From: Desmodesmus armatus
Lineage: Eukaryota > Chlorophyta > Chlorophyceae > Sphaeropleales > Scenedesmaceae
Direction of reading: 5' to 3'
DNA length: 64,000 nt
Assembly: GCA_007449985.2 (NCBI GenBank)
Contig: VIIQ02000049.1
Location: forward strand, 297,952-361,951
Shown here: positions 41,880 to 54,894 of the stretch, piece after piece
Numbering within the stretch: the stretch's first letter is position 1
Layout of the letters: each line of letters starts with the position of its first letter
Position numbers and translations under genes: made by a program
The notes under the pieces: model-generated
Databases searched by the model: none
What the model was told of the DNA's origin: nothing
Seen by the model: only the letters and a program-made list of their open reading frames with translations

Positions 41880-44438
41880 GCTCGCTGTTTGACTGATTGG
41901 TGGCTGTTGGCATGACAGATGGCTTGTATGCTGTTGTGCAGCAGCATGCTGGTGAAATACTACTGCTCATTAACTTTGCAGTTGTGACATGTATGCCTGG
42001 AAACAATTGGCAAACAACCCAAAATGCACATCTTGCACCACGCACAGCAGTGCATGTTTCGCTTTCGAACATGCCTCTGCAGGTTGCTCGCAGCAGCCAC
42101 ACGGAACTCGAGTTACATGAGACCTGCTGATGTCAACGTAGTGTGGCAGACAGCAGGGCCTGCAGTCTGTGGAGATGTTCGCTCTTGCTGCTGTTGTTGG
42201 CAGGCGTTCATGACAGCAGTTGGAAACTAGGCAGTTGCACGCAGCAGACCGCTGGTGAAACACTGTGCTATTTATCAGCCCCAACCACACAGCAATTTCT
42301 GTGTACCTTTGCAGCTTGGTCGCTCCCAGCAGTCACATTGAACATGGTGTGCTGATGTCAAAGGTATCAGTTGTGAGCAAAAGAAGGCTCTGCAGTCATA
42401 TCATGCGGCGGTGTGTGTGCACGCATGCACCCCATGCACATGTGCACCATGTGCTTGTGATTGTTGCCGCCCCTTTCATGTGCTGTACATGGTAGACACT
42501 GGCTGGCAGATTTGGTGTTGTGCCTGGTAGCCTGTAGTCATGGCCGGCATGTGTCAGCAACATGATAGTCATACGGCCGTCACGGTTTGATGATTGCAGT
42601 TTTTGACAAGGTAGCCCTGTACCCTGCAGTGGCCGACGAACTTGCAGTTGACGTCAGCAGCAGGCGCTGACTGTCATGCTGGTATGTGTCGTCTCACACT
42701 TGGCACCCTGCAGATGCAAGCAAGGCAACTGCAGGAGGCAGGCAGCAACACCTGGGATGGACACCAAACCACCACTGGTAGAGTCTGCAAACATGCAAAC
42801 ACCAAACACCACATCAATTACGCATGTGTGCCTAGGCCATATGACGCCACATTTGCAGCCACTACTGCAACGTGTCAGGCCTCAAGGGTGGCAGCGTCAG
42901 GGGCGTCCCTGTCCGCCCATTCCTGCGTGTTCCACATGAAGGGGAACGCCCTCAATACCACGCTGTCCTGCGCCTCCTGTCAAACCAGCCACACAGCAGG
43001 CGCGCATGCTGAAAGGCTGGGCGTAACTTGCAGTGTGGAGCTGGGCCTCAGGCCTGCTGCGGTGGTTGGCTTTTGGCTTCCACAGCTGATCGGGCGGGCG
43101 GAAATCGAGGCGAAGGGTGACCAAACATGACTCTCAAAACCTTGCCCGCTGCCAGCTGCCTGTCACATGCTTTATGTGGTCACCATGGGCAGCAACGCTA
43201 TCAACAAGCCCTGTCAGCAGGCATCCCAGAGACTCTGTCAGAGATCCAGGATACTGCTGAGCTAGTGGGCGGGTGGCTGCCAGTTGCTGGTGCCACACAG
43301 CAACTGTTGGTTGCTTTTGCTGAGAGAGACCAACTGACAGCCCATGATCTACATCAGAAACACTGCCCTGACCATGCAAACAGTAATGCCGCTGCGATTG
43401 CCAGTCTGCTGCAGTTGCTGAGATGAGATAGAGGCATCTGCCTGGCATCGCATCCAACAGCAAGGTTGGCTTGTGTCCACTATGCATCTGCAGACTGGCA
43501 GCTGCACATTGCAAGCTGGAAGCAACCTGCCTGACAGGGAACATCAACACAGCTCTGCAGAGATTGGAGATGACCCCCAGCAAGGGCAGCACACCGCAGC
43601 GTGGCACATGGCGTGTCGCACGAACGACAGGAACTGTGCTGCTGTGTGGTGCACATGCAGGCAGGCATCTGTGCAGCAGAGGCAGCTACAATGTCCTGGA
43701 CAAGCTCTCCACCTGCAACTTCAGCCTGGCCACCCGGTGACAATGAAATGTGGTAGCGTCAGGCTGGCTGCCATGCTGCTGGCGTAGGGTCGACGCACTG
43801 ACGCACGCAAAGGTCTCCCGTTCCCTGGTGACACCCCTCAGCCACTTTCACACACATGACCTCTGCGACAGCCTGGTTCTCAGCCCAACTCATGCTTGTT
43901 TCCTGCACAGCCAGACCAATCATACAATCCCAAGCCAAACAGCAAGCGGATGTTGCCACAGAGCACAGAAAGCAGAGCAGAGAGAGAAGACGTACAGTGA
44001 GCGGACAATCATCAACAACAGGCAGCTAGCAGTGGTAGATTGAGCCAGACACTGAGGGCATCACAACACCACCATGCTGCACACCAGACAGCTCTGGAGC
44101 AGCATGAGTACCCAACTTCAAGACGGCAGCTGCAACCTGCACCGTGCAGAAAGAGGTGACCTCTTTCCACCTCACTGTCACATGCTGCCTCTACCGGCAC
44201 TGACAACAACACAACATGCTGCACCACGCACACGCAGCATGCAAACTGTTCCTATAGGGTTATAATGCTGTTGCAATGCCACAACATGATCACTGCAAAT
44301 ATTTTTCTTTTCCAGGATGCAGCAGCAGACTCATCAGCAGATGCGCACAAGAGCTGCATAGTACTGGTGAGCAAATATGGTAAGCCAAAGACATGTGCAC
44401 ATTCTCTCTGTTCAGGTCCTTTCTTTCCAGGGGCATGG
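41880..44438. other. Long intergenic stretch inside the histone locus
   Basis: No histone or other recognisable gene. Several open frames occur (for example 42642-43130 on plus) but none shows a conserved segment, splice pattern or the histone 3' hairpin. Confidence 0.45.
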
Positions 44439-44456
44439 TGGTGTCGAGAGACACCA
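44439..44456 (-). terminator. Histone H3 3' stem-loop
   Basis: Minus strand TGGTGTC-TCTC-GACACCA, 92 bases after the H3 stop, preceded by CACCCAAAA and followed after 10 nt by GGAAAGAAA. Confidence 0.95.
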
Positions 44457-44547
44457 TTTTGGGTGGGGTGCTGGCCTAGACAGCTGGCACCACCACTGCT
44501 AGGCAGTGGCAGCACCTGCTGCAGGCCAGCAGCAGCTTGTAAGCTGC

Positions 44548-45519
<972 letters not shown>

Positions 45520-45601
45520 GCAGCTGCTGTTGAGCAGCGTGCGTCGACCCTGCTGACTGGGCAACCAGGAGGCCAGGGCCGGCTGTACAACCCACCCAAA
45601 A

Positions 45602-45619
45602 TGGTGTCTTTCGACACCA
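45602..45619 (+). terminator. Histone H4 3' stem-loop
   Basis: TGGTGTC-TTTC-GACACCA, 82 bases after the stop, preceded by CACCCAAAA and followed after 11 nt by GGAAAGAAA. Confidence 0.95.
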
Positions 45620-45639
45620 CCATGACCCTTGGAAAGAAA

Positions 45640-47610
45640 TACATTCAGTACCACCACCAGTGGCTGCTGCTAGCAATGCTGTAGTTATGTGCTGTGCGGA
45701 TGCTGTATCATTCAGTAAGTTGCTGTGATGGGGTGTAGAGCTACATGTGTCTCCAGTAGTGACAACCTCCAACAGCAAGCAAGCCCATACCTGCAATCAT
45801 GCGTGTGCTGTTTCATGTTGTCATCGTGGCAGTCGCATGTGCTGGCAATTTAGGCAGTTTGATCTGTTGGTCGGTGTACTCCACACATATGCTGTTGGCA
45901 TCATCCGCCCCAGGTGTGTGATGGACCCCCTGAGCAAGCAGTCCCCTGCAGAACACATGACACTCCCTGAGTAGCTGCACCCTCCCAAACCTGATCAGCA
46001 GTTGGGGGTGTTGTGAAAATGCACACCGAGTGTGACGTGTTGGGAGTACAGGCTCTTGGTGGCTGGATCTAATAAACAGCCGCCGAGTTGTGCTCTGGCT
46101 GCATACAGCCCAGCAATCAGCAGCGCCAGCAACGGGCAAGGGTTAGGTGCACCACGACAGACCCACTCCACCCACCAGGCTTGCTGGCAGAACGCTTGTC
46201 TGCTCCAGTTCCACCTGCAACAGCAGGCAAAGCCTAAGGCTCTACCAAAAGCAGGTCTGCTTTTGCTGCAATCCAGGTGATCTGCTACCAGCAGCAAATG
46301 TGCTGTTCACAGGGATGCAATTGTGCAGCTCAGAGGGTTTGCTACAGATTGCAAAGATTCCGATATTTTTGATGCCAGTTTCGTCCTGAGCACTGGGCAC
46401 CTCCTGAGTCAGAAGGGTGTTAGGCGTCTCTCATCGGTGTGAGGCTAGACCTTGGGCTCCCGGCAGCCTCGGCTGTTGTGTGTGTGGCCAGCCGGCGGGT
46501 GTCCGCCCCCCTTCCAACCTTGCCTTCCAACAAAAGTTGCCCATGGGCTTTTGCATACACAAAGAGCATGCACTGCACAAGCACAAACATGTGACTGCAC
46601 ATGCACTCAAGTTCTCAGCACTGCGTGGCATGCTCCACTCTGTGGATGGGACAAAGTTGAACCCCCTTGAGCATCACTCAGTCTGTAGGAAAGGAGCAGA
46701 AAGTCCAGACACCACCTTGCTGAAACCCGAGGGGCCGCTCAAGTACACTTGAGACACTAGAAAGCCGCAGCCGGTTGAGGCCCTCAAAGCCAACAGCAGC
46801 CTCGCTGATCTGAGCCCTTGCCTCACTCCTGGCCCGGGCCGGTTGCTGCAGCCACTGGCTGGCATAAGGCTTACCACGCTGCACGCACGGGGCTGTCAGC
46901 TGGCACCCCTCCAAAGTTGTGCGGCCTTAGGTGTCTGCGACCAGCAGCGGGAACAATGTGGCAGGTGTGGCTTGCTGCAGCCCAGTCTGGCAGCATCGCA
47001 CAGCTAGTGTCTTCATGCAGCTGTGAACATACTTGGTGTGGTGATACATCAGGCCCACGCAGCAACTTGTTTTCATTGGTGTCAGCATCTGCTTTTGTTG
47101 CCACAAACTGTGTCATGTTTAGAAGCTTCAGCTATTCAGGGTATGGGCAGTTGAAGAGCAACACAGCTCAGTTGTTTGCAGGTGCCGTTGCCATCGCCCG
47201 CCCTCAGGAGGCTTCTGTCTCCAACGGCGCAGAGTGGTTGATGCTCAGGCTGGGGCTTTGTCCCAATGCCTGCTCTGTACTGTGCAGAAGGAGGTGTAGC
47301 GCCGTTGACTGCATGCAGCAAAAGATAAGCCAGCAAGTAGTGCCATTGCAGCTTGCACAGCCGCCAGACTCTTGCTGCATACACAAGCCTGATGCATGCG
47401 GACGTCCCAGAACCCAATTGCAACCTGTGTGGTGGTGCTGTGTTTCAGTGGTGTGGGCATGACGATGTTGGAGTGATGATGCAGGTACTGCGCTGAAGAA
47501 AAGCACCATAGAGGCGTTGCACTGTCCTGTGTCACGCTGGCATGTTTCAAGCGGATTCAAAAGGCAAAGGTGCTTGCCAAAACAACACCCCCAAAAAAAG
47601 CCTTTCCATT
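45640..47610. other. Intergenic sequence between H4 and the H1 3' end
   Basis: No gene recognised on either strand; open frames here lack conserved motifs and have no histone hairpin or TGTAA near their ends. Confidence 0.45.
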
Positions 47611-47618
47611 GTGTACGG

Positions 47619-47636
47619 TGGTGTCGAGAGACACCA
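47619..47636 (-). terminator. Histone H1 3' stem-loop
   Basis: Minus strand TGGTGTC-TCTC-GACACCA, 46 bases after the H1 stop, preceded by CACCCAAAA and followed after 11 nt by GGAAAGG. Confidence 0.95.
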
Positions 47637-47682
47637 TTTTGGGTGGGGTGAGCAGGGGTCTGCTCCAGCAGCAGTGAGCTGC

Positions 47683-48571
47683 TTAGGCCTTCTTGGCCTT
47701 GGGGGTTGCCTTCTTGGCAGCGGCAGGCTTCTTGGCCTTGGGTGCGGCTGGCTTCTTGGCTGCTGCGGGCTTCTTGGTGGCTGGCTTCTTGACCTTGGGG
47801 GCAGCAGCTGCCTTCTTGGGCTTGTCAGCCTTGGGCTTCTTGGGGGCAGCGGCCTTCTTGGGCTTGGCAGCACCCTCAGCCTTGGGCTTCTTGGGGGCAG
47901 CCTTCTTCTTGGGCGTGCTCTTCTTCTTGGCAGCTCCCTCAGCCTTGGGCTTTTTGGCGGCCTTGGGCTTCTTGGCAGCAGCTGGCTTCTTGGCCTCTGC
48001 GCTCAGCTTCCAGTGGGCCTTGTCCTGCACCAGCTTGCCCTTGGCCACCAGCTGCTTCAGGGAGGCAGTCACGCGCTTCTCCCAGCCAGCAGTCAGGCCC
48101 TGCGCAGCAGCAAGCAAGCAAGGTGACACTGTCAGCGAGCATGTCAGGGAGCACACCCCAGCCAAGAGGGGTGTTCTGCAACTGCTGCTACTCATGCCTG
48201 AGCCAGTGTGGGTGCCAGTCTGCATGTGCCAGCAGGGCCATCTGCAACCTGGGGGTGTCCCTGCTGGGGCAGGTCAACAACCCTGCTGGTGCTTGATAAC
48301 GGTGCCAGCTGCTGGCCATGCAGGGCGGGCAGGCGCCAAGAACGCTGGTGAAACATCCGGAACCAAACATACCGGCTCTGACGACCGAGCAGCCACGCAC
48401 CTTGTAGTTGGCCGCGATGTACTTCTTGATGGCTGGCAGGCTGGAGCCCTTGCGCTCCTTGAGGGTCACCAGCGCCTTCATCACCATATCACTGGTGGGA
48501 GGGTGGGCCGCAGGCTTCTTGGGAGCCTTTGGCTTGCTGGCCTTGGGAGCAGCGGGTGCAGCGTCAGACAT
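47683..48571 (-). CDS. Linker histone H1
   Basis: Two exons, 48401-48571 and 47683-48099, give 195 residues. The first encodes a short Ala/Pro/Lys tail and the first part of the winged-helix globular domain ([32 protein letters not shown]). The second completes it ([20 protein letters not shown]) and continues as a long Lys/Ala/Pro tail of [11 protein letters not shown] repeats ending KATPKAKKA. The intron interrupts the globular domain and has a normal GTGCGT donor and CAG acceptor, in contrast to the intronless core histones here. The mRNA still ends in the replication-type hairpin. Confidence 0.97.
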
Positions 48572-48678
48572 GGTTGCGATGGCTGATCGTGGACGTTGAT
48601 GGAGTGAAAGATAGATAGATCATTCTCCTGTGTCCACCAGGCATGCTCTTATCCGCTGCTGGCTCAGCAATCCATGGG

Positions 48679-48717
48679 GACTCAGGTGACTCAGAGCTGA
48701 GCAGAGCCAGCTGAGTC
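48679..48717. promoter_or_regulatory. Histone-type GACTCAG/TGAGTC element upstream of H1
   Basis: GACTCAGGTGACTCAGAGCT and CTGAGTCTGG lie about 110-145 bases before the H1 start codon and reuse the word found in the two core-histone promoters. Confidence 0.6.
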
Positions 48718-48719
48718 TG

Positions 48720-49405
48720 GGGTTCAAATGGGCAGGGACTGGCTGGTTTGCTCCGCCAAGTTGTCATTGGCACCCATGTTCACCAGGATGCTCTCTGCTC
48801 TCTGCCGCTGCTGGCTCTAGGTTCAGACAGATCATCTGAGATGTGACTGCTGCTGCTGCTGCAACATACTCAAATGCACAGCACTAGCCGAGGTCACCAG
48901 CAGCTTGAGAGTGCAATATGGAAAGATCATTGCCTGTACTTGACCTGAGGCAGTTGCCAAGCTTGACATGACTAGCGCACAGCGTGGTGACGAGATGGGC
49001 CACACAAGGGGATCGGACGATCCCTTTCTGGCAACTGCACATTGAGAAATATTGCAGTCAGCACTGCCTAGCTAGTAGGTACAGCTATCGACAGCTGGCA
49101 GTACGAGGATAAGGCTTTCCCACTGAACACACCAGTCAGGAGCTGCTGTCCTCCTGCGGCAGCTGGAGCGGCTGGGGCTGCACCAACAGCAGCGGCCTTC
49201 GGCTCACCAGGTGGACCCTGATTCCACCCAAGGGGCCCTGCTTCCGCCCTGCAGACACACAAGCAGTGGCAGCAAAAAGCAGCGGCTTCACCATTGTAAA
49301 GACGTGCACCAGTCAGAAGGCAGGACATGGCCTCTGGGCCTGTTGACAAGCATGAGCTTTGTTGCATTGGCGCTGTTGCACACCTGTTGCTGTGGCTCCA
49401 CCCCA
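48720..49405. other. Spacer upstream of H1 and downstream of the first OPR gene
   Basis: No gene recognised. The part 49085-49210 shows weak similarity to the 3' flank of the WD40 gene (58130-58200) and to the last OPR2 exon region (54930-55030), so it may be an older remnant of the same duplication. Confidence 0.4.
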
Positions 49406-52400
49406 TCACATCATCATCCAGCCAGTGTCAGAGGCTGCTGCCCGCCTCCTGACCCTCCTGGCCCTCTGGGTGGACGCTGGGGTTGGTGACAGGGTTGTTG
49501 GGGCGGCACCTGTACCCACAGTAGCCTTGGGCTTGGAAGTGGCAACAGACCCTGCACACACAGGCACAATGCAATTGTCAGGGATCACGAGGACTCTACC
49601 CCACCTCGTAGCATTTCAAGTGACAAGTCAGCAGTGACCACCTGACGCTATGCACATAGATACTCACTTTACCTGAGCCTATATGGTAGCACTTTGATAT
49701 ATTGCAAGCAGCTGCAGGTGAGACTTCTACTCAGCAGCTGCAGGGGACGCAGGTGCACCCACCACAGGATGGGTGTGTTGTTCAGTGACTGACTATGAGC
49801 ATGCAGCAGGTGGTGGCACTACAAGTCGACTGGTCTCCTGTGTGATGATACCCACTGACAGGCATCACAGGAGACCAGTCGACTTGTAGTGCCACCAGTG
49901 ACTGATCCTGGTGATGATACCCACTGACAGGCACCTACACCTTGGCATTACTGCCCTTGGCTTGCCTCCTGTAGTCCCAGCACAGCTTGCAAGCACCAAC
50001 ATATGCCTCACATCTCACCAAACACATCACAACTTTTCAGGCAATCACAAGCATCAGGCTGAACAGTGATGGTGTCAACCCCCTCCCCCTCACCTGGCAG
50101 TTTGTGCTGTAGGTAGCCCACCCTGGCCTCGCCTCCCTTCAGCTGGGCCCACTCCCACCAAGGTATGGCAACAACTGTGTAACCCTGAGCTGCCAGCGCC
50201 CTGTTCCTGTACTGCGTAGGGCCGTTCAAGCTGTTGGTGGGACTGACAAAGTGTGTGGGTCCATCAGCCTCTACTGCCAGCTTGACCCCTGCTACTGTCA
50301 CTGCTGCAATGTCAATGCTGAAGTTGCCATCAGCTGTGACCACCTCCTGCTTGGGAGGGACCTGCCAGCCTGGCAACTGCTGGAGGGCACCAAGCACCTG
50401 CTGCTGCAGCGACGAGGTTGCCGCTGTAGCATTGGCTGCCACCTGATCCTGCCATGCGCGGCGGCACTCGTCCAGCTGCTGCTGGGACAACACCTGCAGC
50501 AGCCCTGAACGCTTCGCACCCTCTGCTGCTGCAGGGTTGCTGTCCAGCAGCCACAGATGCACTTGATACAGCTGCTGCAGGTTTTCAGGCACTGCTGACC
50601 CCCGCACCCTGCTGGCTGCTGCAGCAAGCTGCAGCACTTGTGGGGTGTGATCCTGCATGTCGCACACCGCCACTGCCCAGCACAGGTTGCAAAGGGCCTG
50701 ACACACAAACCTGCTGCTGTCCTGCTGCAGCAGCTTCACAGCTTGCTGCAGCAGACCCCCTAATAGCAGGTGGCTGTTGTGCCCCAGCATCCCGCACGCC
50801 CAGGCTGTGTTGGCCAGTGATTGTGGGTCTGCAGCTGCCAGGTACTGCTGTTCCTGTTGCTCCAGTGCACCCAGCAGCTGCACAGGCACATACCTAAACC
50901 TTGCACATGCCACCAGCGTGTTGGAAATTGCCTGTGGGTCAGCTCTGTGCAGCTGCTTGACAAGTGCTGCCAGCATTGGCTGCAACTGCTGGTCTGACAC
51001 ATTCTGCCCCATCTCTGACACAGCCCACAGGGTGTTGGCTACATCCTGGGTGTTGGCCCTGCTGAGCATGCTGACAAGGGCTGACACCAGCTGCTGCAGC
51101 TGCTTGCTGTCCCGCACCTGCTGGCCCAGCTTGGCTACAGCCCACAAGCTGTTTGCCAGTGCCTGTGGGTCAGCCATGTGAGACTTTGCTGACAGCTCAG
51201 CCAGTAGCAGCTGCAGCTGAGCATCTGGCAGCTGCTGGCCCATGTACGCCACGCCCAACAGCACATTGGATATGTCCTGTGTTGTAACCCGCCCAAGCAT
51301 GCCTGCAGCAGTGAAGGCACCCAGCAGCACACCCAGCTGCTGCTTCGGCACCTGATGCCCCAGCTTGCCCACAGCCCAAAGGCCGTTGCTGATATCCTGA
51401 GGGATTGCTGTGTCTGCCTTGCTCACAAGGGCTGCTATGAGCTGCTGCTGCTGCGGCACCTGTTGCTCTAGCGTGGCAGTCGCCCACAGACTGTTGCTGA
51501 TGTGCTGGGGATCAGCTGTGTCTGCCCGACTGATGACAACTGCCAGCAGCTGCTCCAGCTGCTGCTGCGGCACCTGCTGCTCAAGCTTGGCCAGGGCAAA
51601 CAGCACATTGCCAACATCATGGCTGTTGGCACCTGACAGCGAGCTGGGCTGTACAAAGTCTGGCAGCAGCTGGGCAACAGGTGTCACGTGCTGTGTATAG
51701 GCACATGACCATATGACATTGGATAACCCTCTTGCCTGCAACCGTTGCTGCACAGACGGCAGCAGCTGGTCCAAGTGCAGCAGCAGCTCCTGTGCTGCTG
51801 CTGACCGTGCCAAAGCAGGCTGGCGCTGGCACAGCTTTGCAGCACGTGTGTAGACAGCTGCAACATCGACATGGCTAAGGCTGCCTGCATGATCCTGCAG
51901 CAGCTGCAGCAAGCCCGCCAAGCTGTCTACATACTTGCACTGCTGGGACACTCGCTCCCCTCTCTTTCTGCCAGGTGCATGCCGCTGCTGTCCGTACCCA
52001 TGGCCCTGTTGCCGCTGGTGGTGATTCCCAGGGGTCTGCTGGTGTTTCTTAGCAGCTGCACTGCTGTAACTCCTGGTCCCGCTGTCCTTGCTGGCCCTAG
52101 CCTGGCCCTGTGGACTGGTTGCTCCCTGCCCAACCTTGCTGCTGCTGCTGCTGTCACGGCCACCACCACTAGGAGCAGCGTGGCCAGGGGCATTGCCAGG
52201 GCCTGGCTGCTTGCCACTCTGCTGATCAAGGAGGCGTGATGAGCTGTTGTTGTTGCCGCTGTCCCTGCGGGGCCTCTTATTGCTGCTTGGGGCTCGCTTA
52301 TGCTGTTGGTGGTTGGGGTCTTCACTACTGCTCTCGCTGGGTGGCCTGTTGGGTGCTGCTTGAACCACGACAGAGACCCTTGCAGCAGTACGTGGTGCTG

Positions 52401-52515
52401 ACACAACTCTGTCATGGTGCTGCAGCAGCACCCTAGCTGCATGGGGCCTCCAGGGGACCACATGCCTGCTGGCACTGCCTGAGAGCTGTTGGCAGCACCT
52501 GCGGTAACCTAGCAT
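49406..52515 (-). CDS. Octotricopeptide-repeat protein with RAP domain (copy 1)
   Basis: Exons 50094-52515 and 49406-49551 give 855 residues. An Arg/Ala-rich transit peptide (MLGYRRCCQQLSGSASRHVV) and a Ser/Gln-rich linker precede about 8 to 10 repeats of 35-40 residues built on ISNSLWAxAKL or LANSLWAVAKLGQQV, the OPR signature. The end of exon 1 is a RAP domain (VKLAVEADGPTHF, TQYRNRALAAQGYTVVAIPW). OPR proteins bind organelle RNAs sequence-specifically and control stability, splicing or translation of single chloroplast or mitochondrial transcripts; RAP often accompanies them. The short second exon is a Thr/Arg-rich tail ending TGWMMM. Copy 2 lies downstream at 54895-57639 in the same orientation; copy 1 has one repeat more. 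The RNA target cannot be told. Confidence 0.93.
49811..49897. repeat. Foldback element in the OPR copy 1 intron
   Basis: Arms 49811-49847 and 49863-49897 are inverted copies (TGGTGGCACTACAAGTCGAC at the outer end of the left arm), differing only by a TG insertion, with a 15-base loop. The loop-side text GATGATACCCACTGACAGGC appears again just outside, from about 49912. It lies in the intron 49552-50093 and has no counterpart in copy 2. Confidence 0.9.
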
Positions 52516-53508
52516 GGCCTGATCTGGGAAGGTGGTGGTGGTGATATGTTGACAGTTGGACGATGATGGTTGGACGGTACCTTCGATGGCAAGCAGTGAA
52601 CGTCAGACTGGCGTTGGTGAGGACGATCTGAGAGCATGAAATGGAAATACAGACTTGATCACGCAGTTACGGACGGAGGCACAAAAACGAACACCCATCT
52701 GTGGGGATCATTCCTTTGGGCCATGCATGGCGCGGAAGTACCATAGCCAACCTTCAGCCATGGCCATGAACATGTCAGGCAGTGCACATGTTCATGCCGG
52801 ACCACACTCCAACCGACAGGCAGCACGACACCCTCAGCAGAGTGAAATGCATTGTCTCAGGTCAAGGGCCACTAGGTACCCCCGGTATCAGCCTGACACC
52901 GTGCGGGCTGTTGCTTGTCAGTCAGCATTGATTATAACCAATCTAACCTTGTGCTTGCAACACACCCCATCCAGCATTAAATCACCCCTGTTAGTATGGC
53001 AAGCATGGGCTGTGAAGGTTGACGTTGTTGCAAGTGAGTTTGTGGAATTCCCCACCCTTCACACCAGCAGCTGCTGGTGACAGCCTGTTGACGTGTGCGT
53101 CCTGGTGGGTGGAGCCCAGTAGCAGCAGGGGCAGGCAGCAGCGGACTGTGAGTCAAGGAATTGGGATGTGGACATCAAAGGCACATGAGTGCTGAGGTCT
53201 GTTCTGCATCCTGTTGGCTCCAACCCTCAACCGGCCTGTGGTGGAGCATTGTGTGATCATTTGATCTGTGTGATATGCAAATGCTCCTGCCAGGGGCTAA
53301 TAGCTGGTGGGGTGTGAAGGAAGCAAGACACTGACACCCTGGGAGAGTTGATACATGTGACCGCAGCATGGGCTGCACCAGCAACATTCCTCAGGAGCTT
53401 TGTTGCACTGACGTGAGCACATTTGTGCCTGTTACAACAGCAGCGGCGGTGCTGCTGACATGTGACACAACCATGTACCGGGCTATATATATTCACCAGC
53501 AGCAGCAG
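52516..53508. other. 5' flank of OPR copy 1
   Basis: No gene. The part next to the start codon matches the flank of copy 2, but a segment around 52860-53110 has no counterpart there. It contains the promoter of OPR copy 1 and the degraded 3' flank of the WD40 relic. Confidence 0.45.
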
Positions 53509-54420
53509 TCACCCACAATCCGCCTGCAGCTGACGCGGTAAGCGCCCAGAAGCTGGCAGTACCGCTACAAAACTTTCCCGCTCAGCGAACCAATGGTAGC
53601 AGCACACAGCTGTCATGTAACATAGTGGGCACAATCCGCACATGCTGATGGAGTTGTCACGCCCCCGTCCATCCATCAGCACACTGTCACGGCTGAACCC
53701 CACACACGCGACCTGCTGGCAGTGCCTCACACTGTGGCAGTGGCACTTGTTGCAAGCGGCCTCCGCCTTCCAGCCACACCCGCACTTTGCAGTCCCACCC
53801 AGCTGTAGCAGCAACACACCCATCTGACCTCACTGCCACATCTGCTAGGCCCTGCTGAGGCAGCTTCAACTGAGGCCCAGCCCTGAGCTGTCCCTTGCGA
53901 ATGGTACTGAGTAACCGTCACAGCCACTGCATCGTGTGACACCAGCAGCAGGGCAGCAGCAGACACTTTCATCAGCACACAGCTGTTTTGTGTTCATGGC
54001 GCACGGCGGGCGGGCATGGCAAAAAAGCGCAGCCAAAGTAAAGGCTTTGGTGTGTGCTGTTTGTTCCCAGCGCTGTTTGGTTGTTCCACATTTTAGTGTC
54101 CTCTTGGCATAGGCTTGTGATGATGGTGATGACCTTCACTAGCGTGGTATGCCATGGCTGCAGCCCTCTGCCGCAACACCGTGTTGGTGACCAGGGGGGC
54201 CTCTGCTGTCTCTCAGAACAAGATCCAATGCTATCCCTCAGGGTGGTGCTGCTGCCCCTGCTCACCGCTGGTTGCAGCAGCACCACAGCCATGCACCGCC
54301 CCCTATGAGGCTGCTGGGCACCCTTGCTCTGCCCCAGCACCACCTGGATCGGCCCACTGCCCTTGCTGGGACCTGCTGTCACAGTCGGCACAACACAGCG
54401 CAACACAGGGTGGCAGAGCA
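53509..54420 (-). pseudogene. Decayed partial copy of the GNB1L/ASA1-like WD40 gene
   Basis: Two blocks match exons of the intact gene at 58214-58681 and around 58944-59040. One reads LADVAVRSDGCVAATAGWDC then shifts frame and continues as QQVACVGFSRDSVLMDGRGR with NSISMCGL in place of NFISLWSL. The other, about 54240-54400, retains CMAVVLLQPAVS and the splice donor. Frameshifts, substitutions at WD40 core residues and the loss of the 5' exons mark it as a pseudogene created with OPR copy 1. Confidence 0.8.
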
Positions 54421-54894
54421 TGAGCGCATTTGCAAACAGTAGAGCGGCACCCCAACACTCCAATGCATTGTCATGTAGCTGACTGTACTGTGTGTTAATT
54501 AACAGATCCGGATCTGGGATCTGAACAGTCTGAAACGTTTGCAACCCTGGTGTGCTGTGCGTGGATGACTTGGAGTCCACCCATGTACTGCCACCCACCC
54601 GTCCTGCTGACAGGGAACAACAGCTGCCAGGCCAGCTTCGATAACCCAATTGGTGGGGCCCACAACATGTCCTCAGGGCCTGATGGCGTTTGAGCAATGT
54701 GCCATGTGGGGTTCCTCTGCTGTCCATAAGAGAACCTGATGGTGTTTGAGCAATGTGTGCGCAGTATCGACACGGCCACACAATGGCAAACATGACAGTG
54801 ATGCACCTTTATCTGCAATGGTGCTGCATACCTATGGCTGTGGCTCCACCCGTCACATTAGCACCCCGCCAGTGTCAGAGGCTGCTGCCCCTCC
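54421..54894. other. Junction between the two duplicated units
   Basis: No gene seen. It includes a short duplicated phrase (CTGATGGTGTTTGAGCAATGTG and a close match near 54680 and 54736). The 3' UTR of OPR copy 2 should lie here. Confidence 0.4.

Noticed and set aside
42642..43130. 162-codon plus-strand frame inside the histone locus
   Set aside because: No conserved motif, no hairpin or TGTAA near its end, and composition like the surrounding non-coding DNA.
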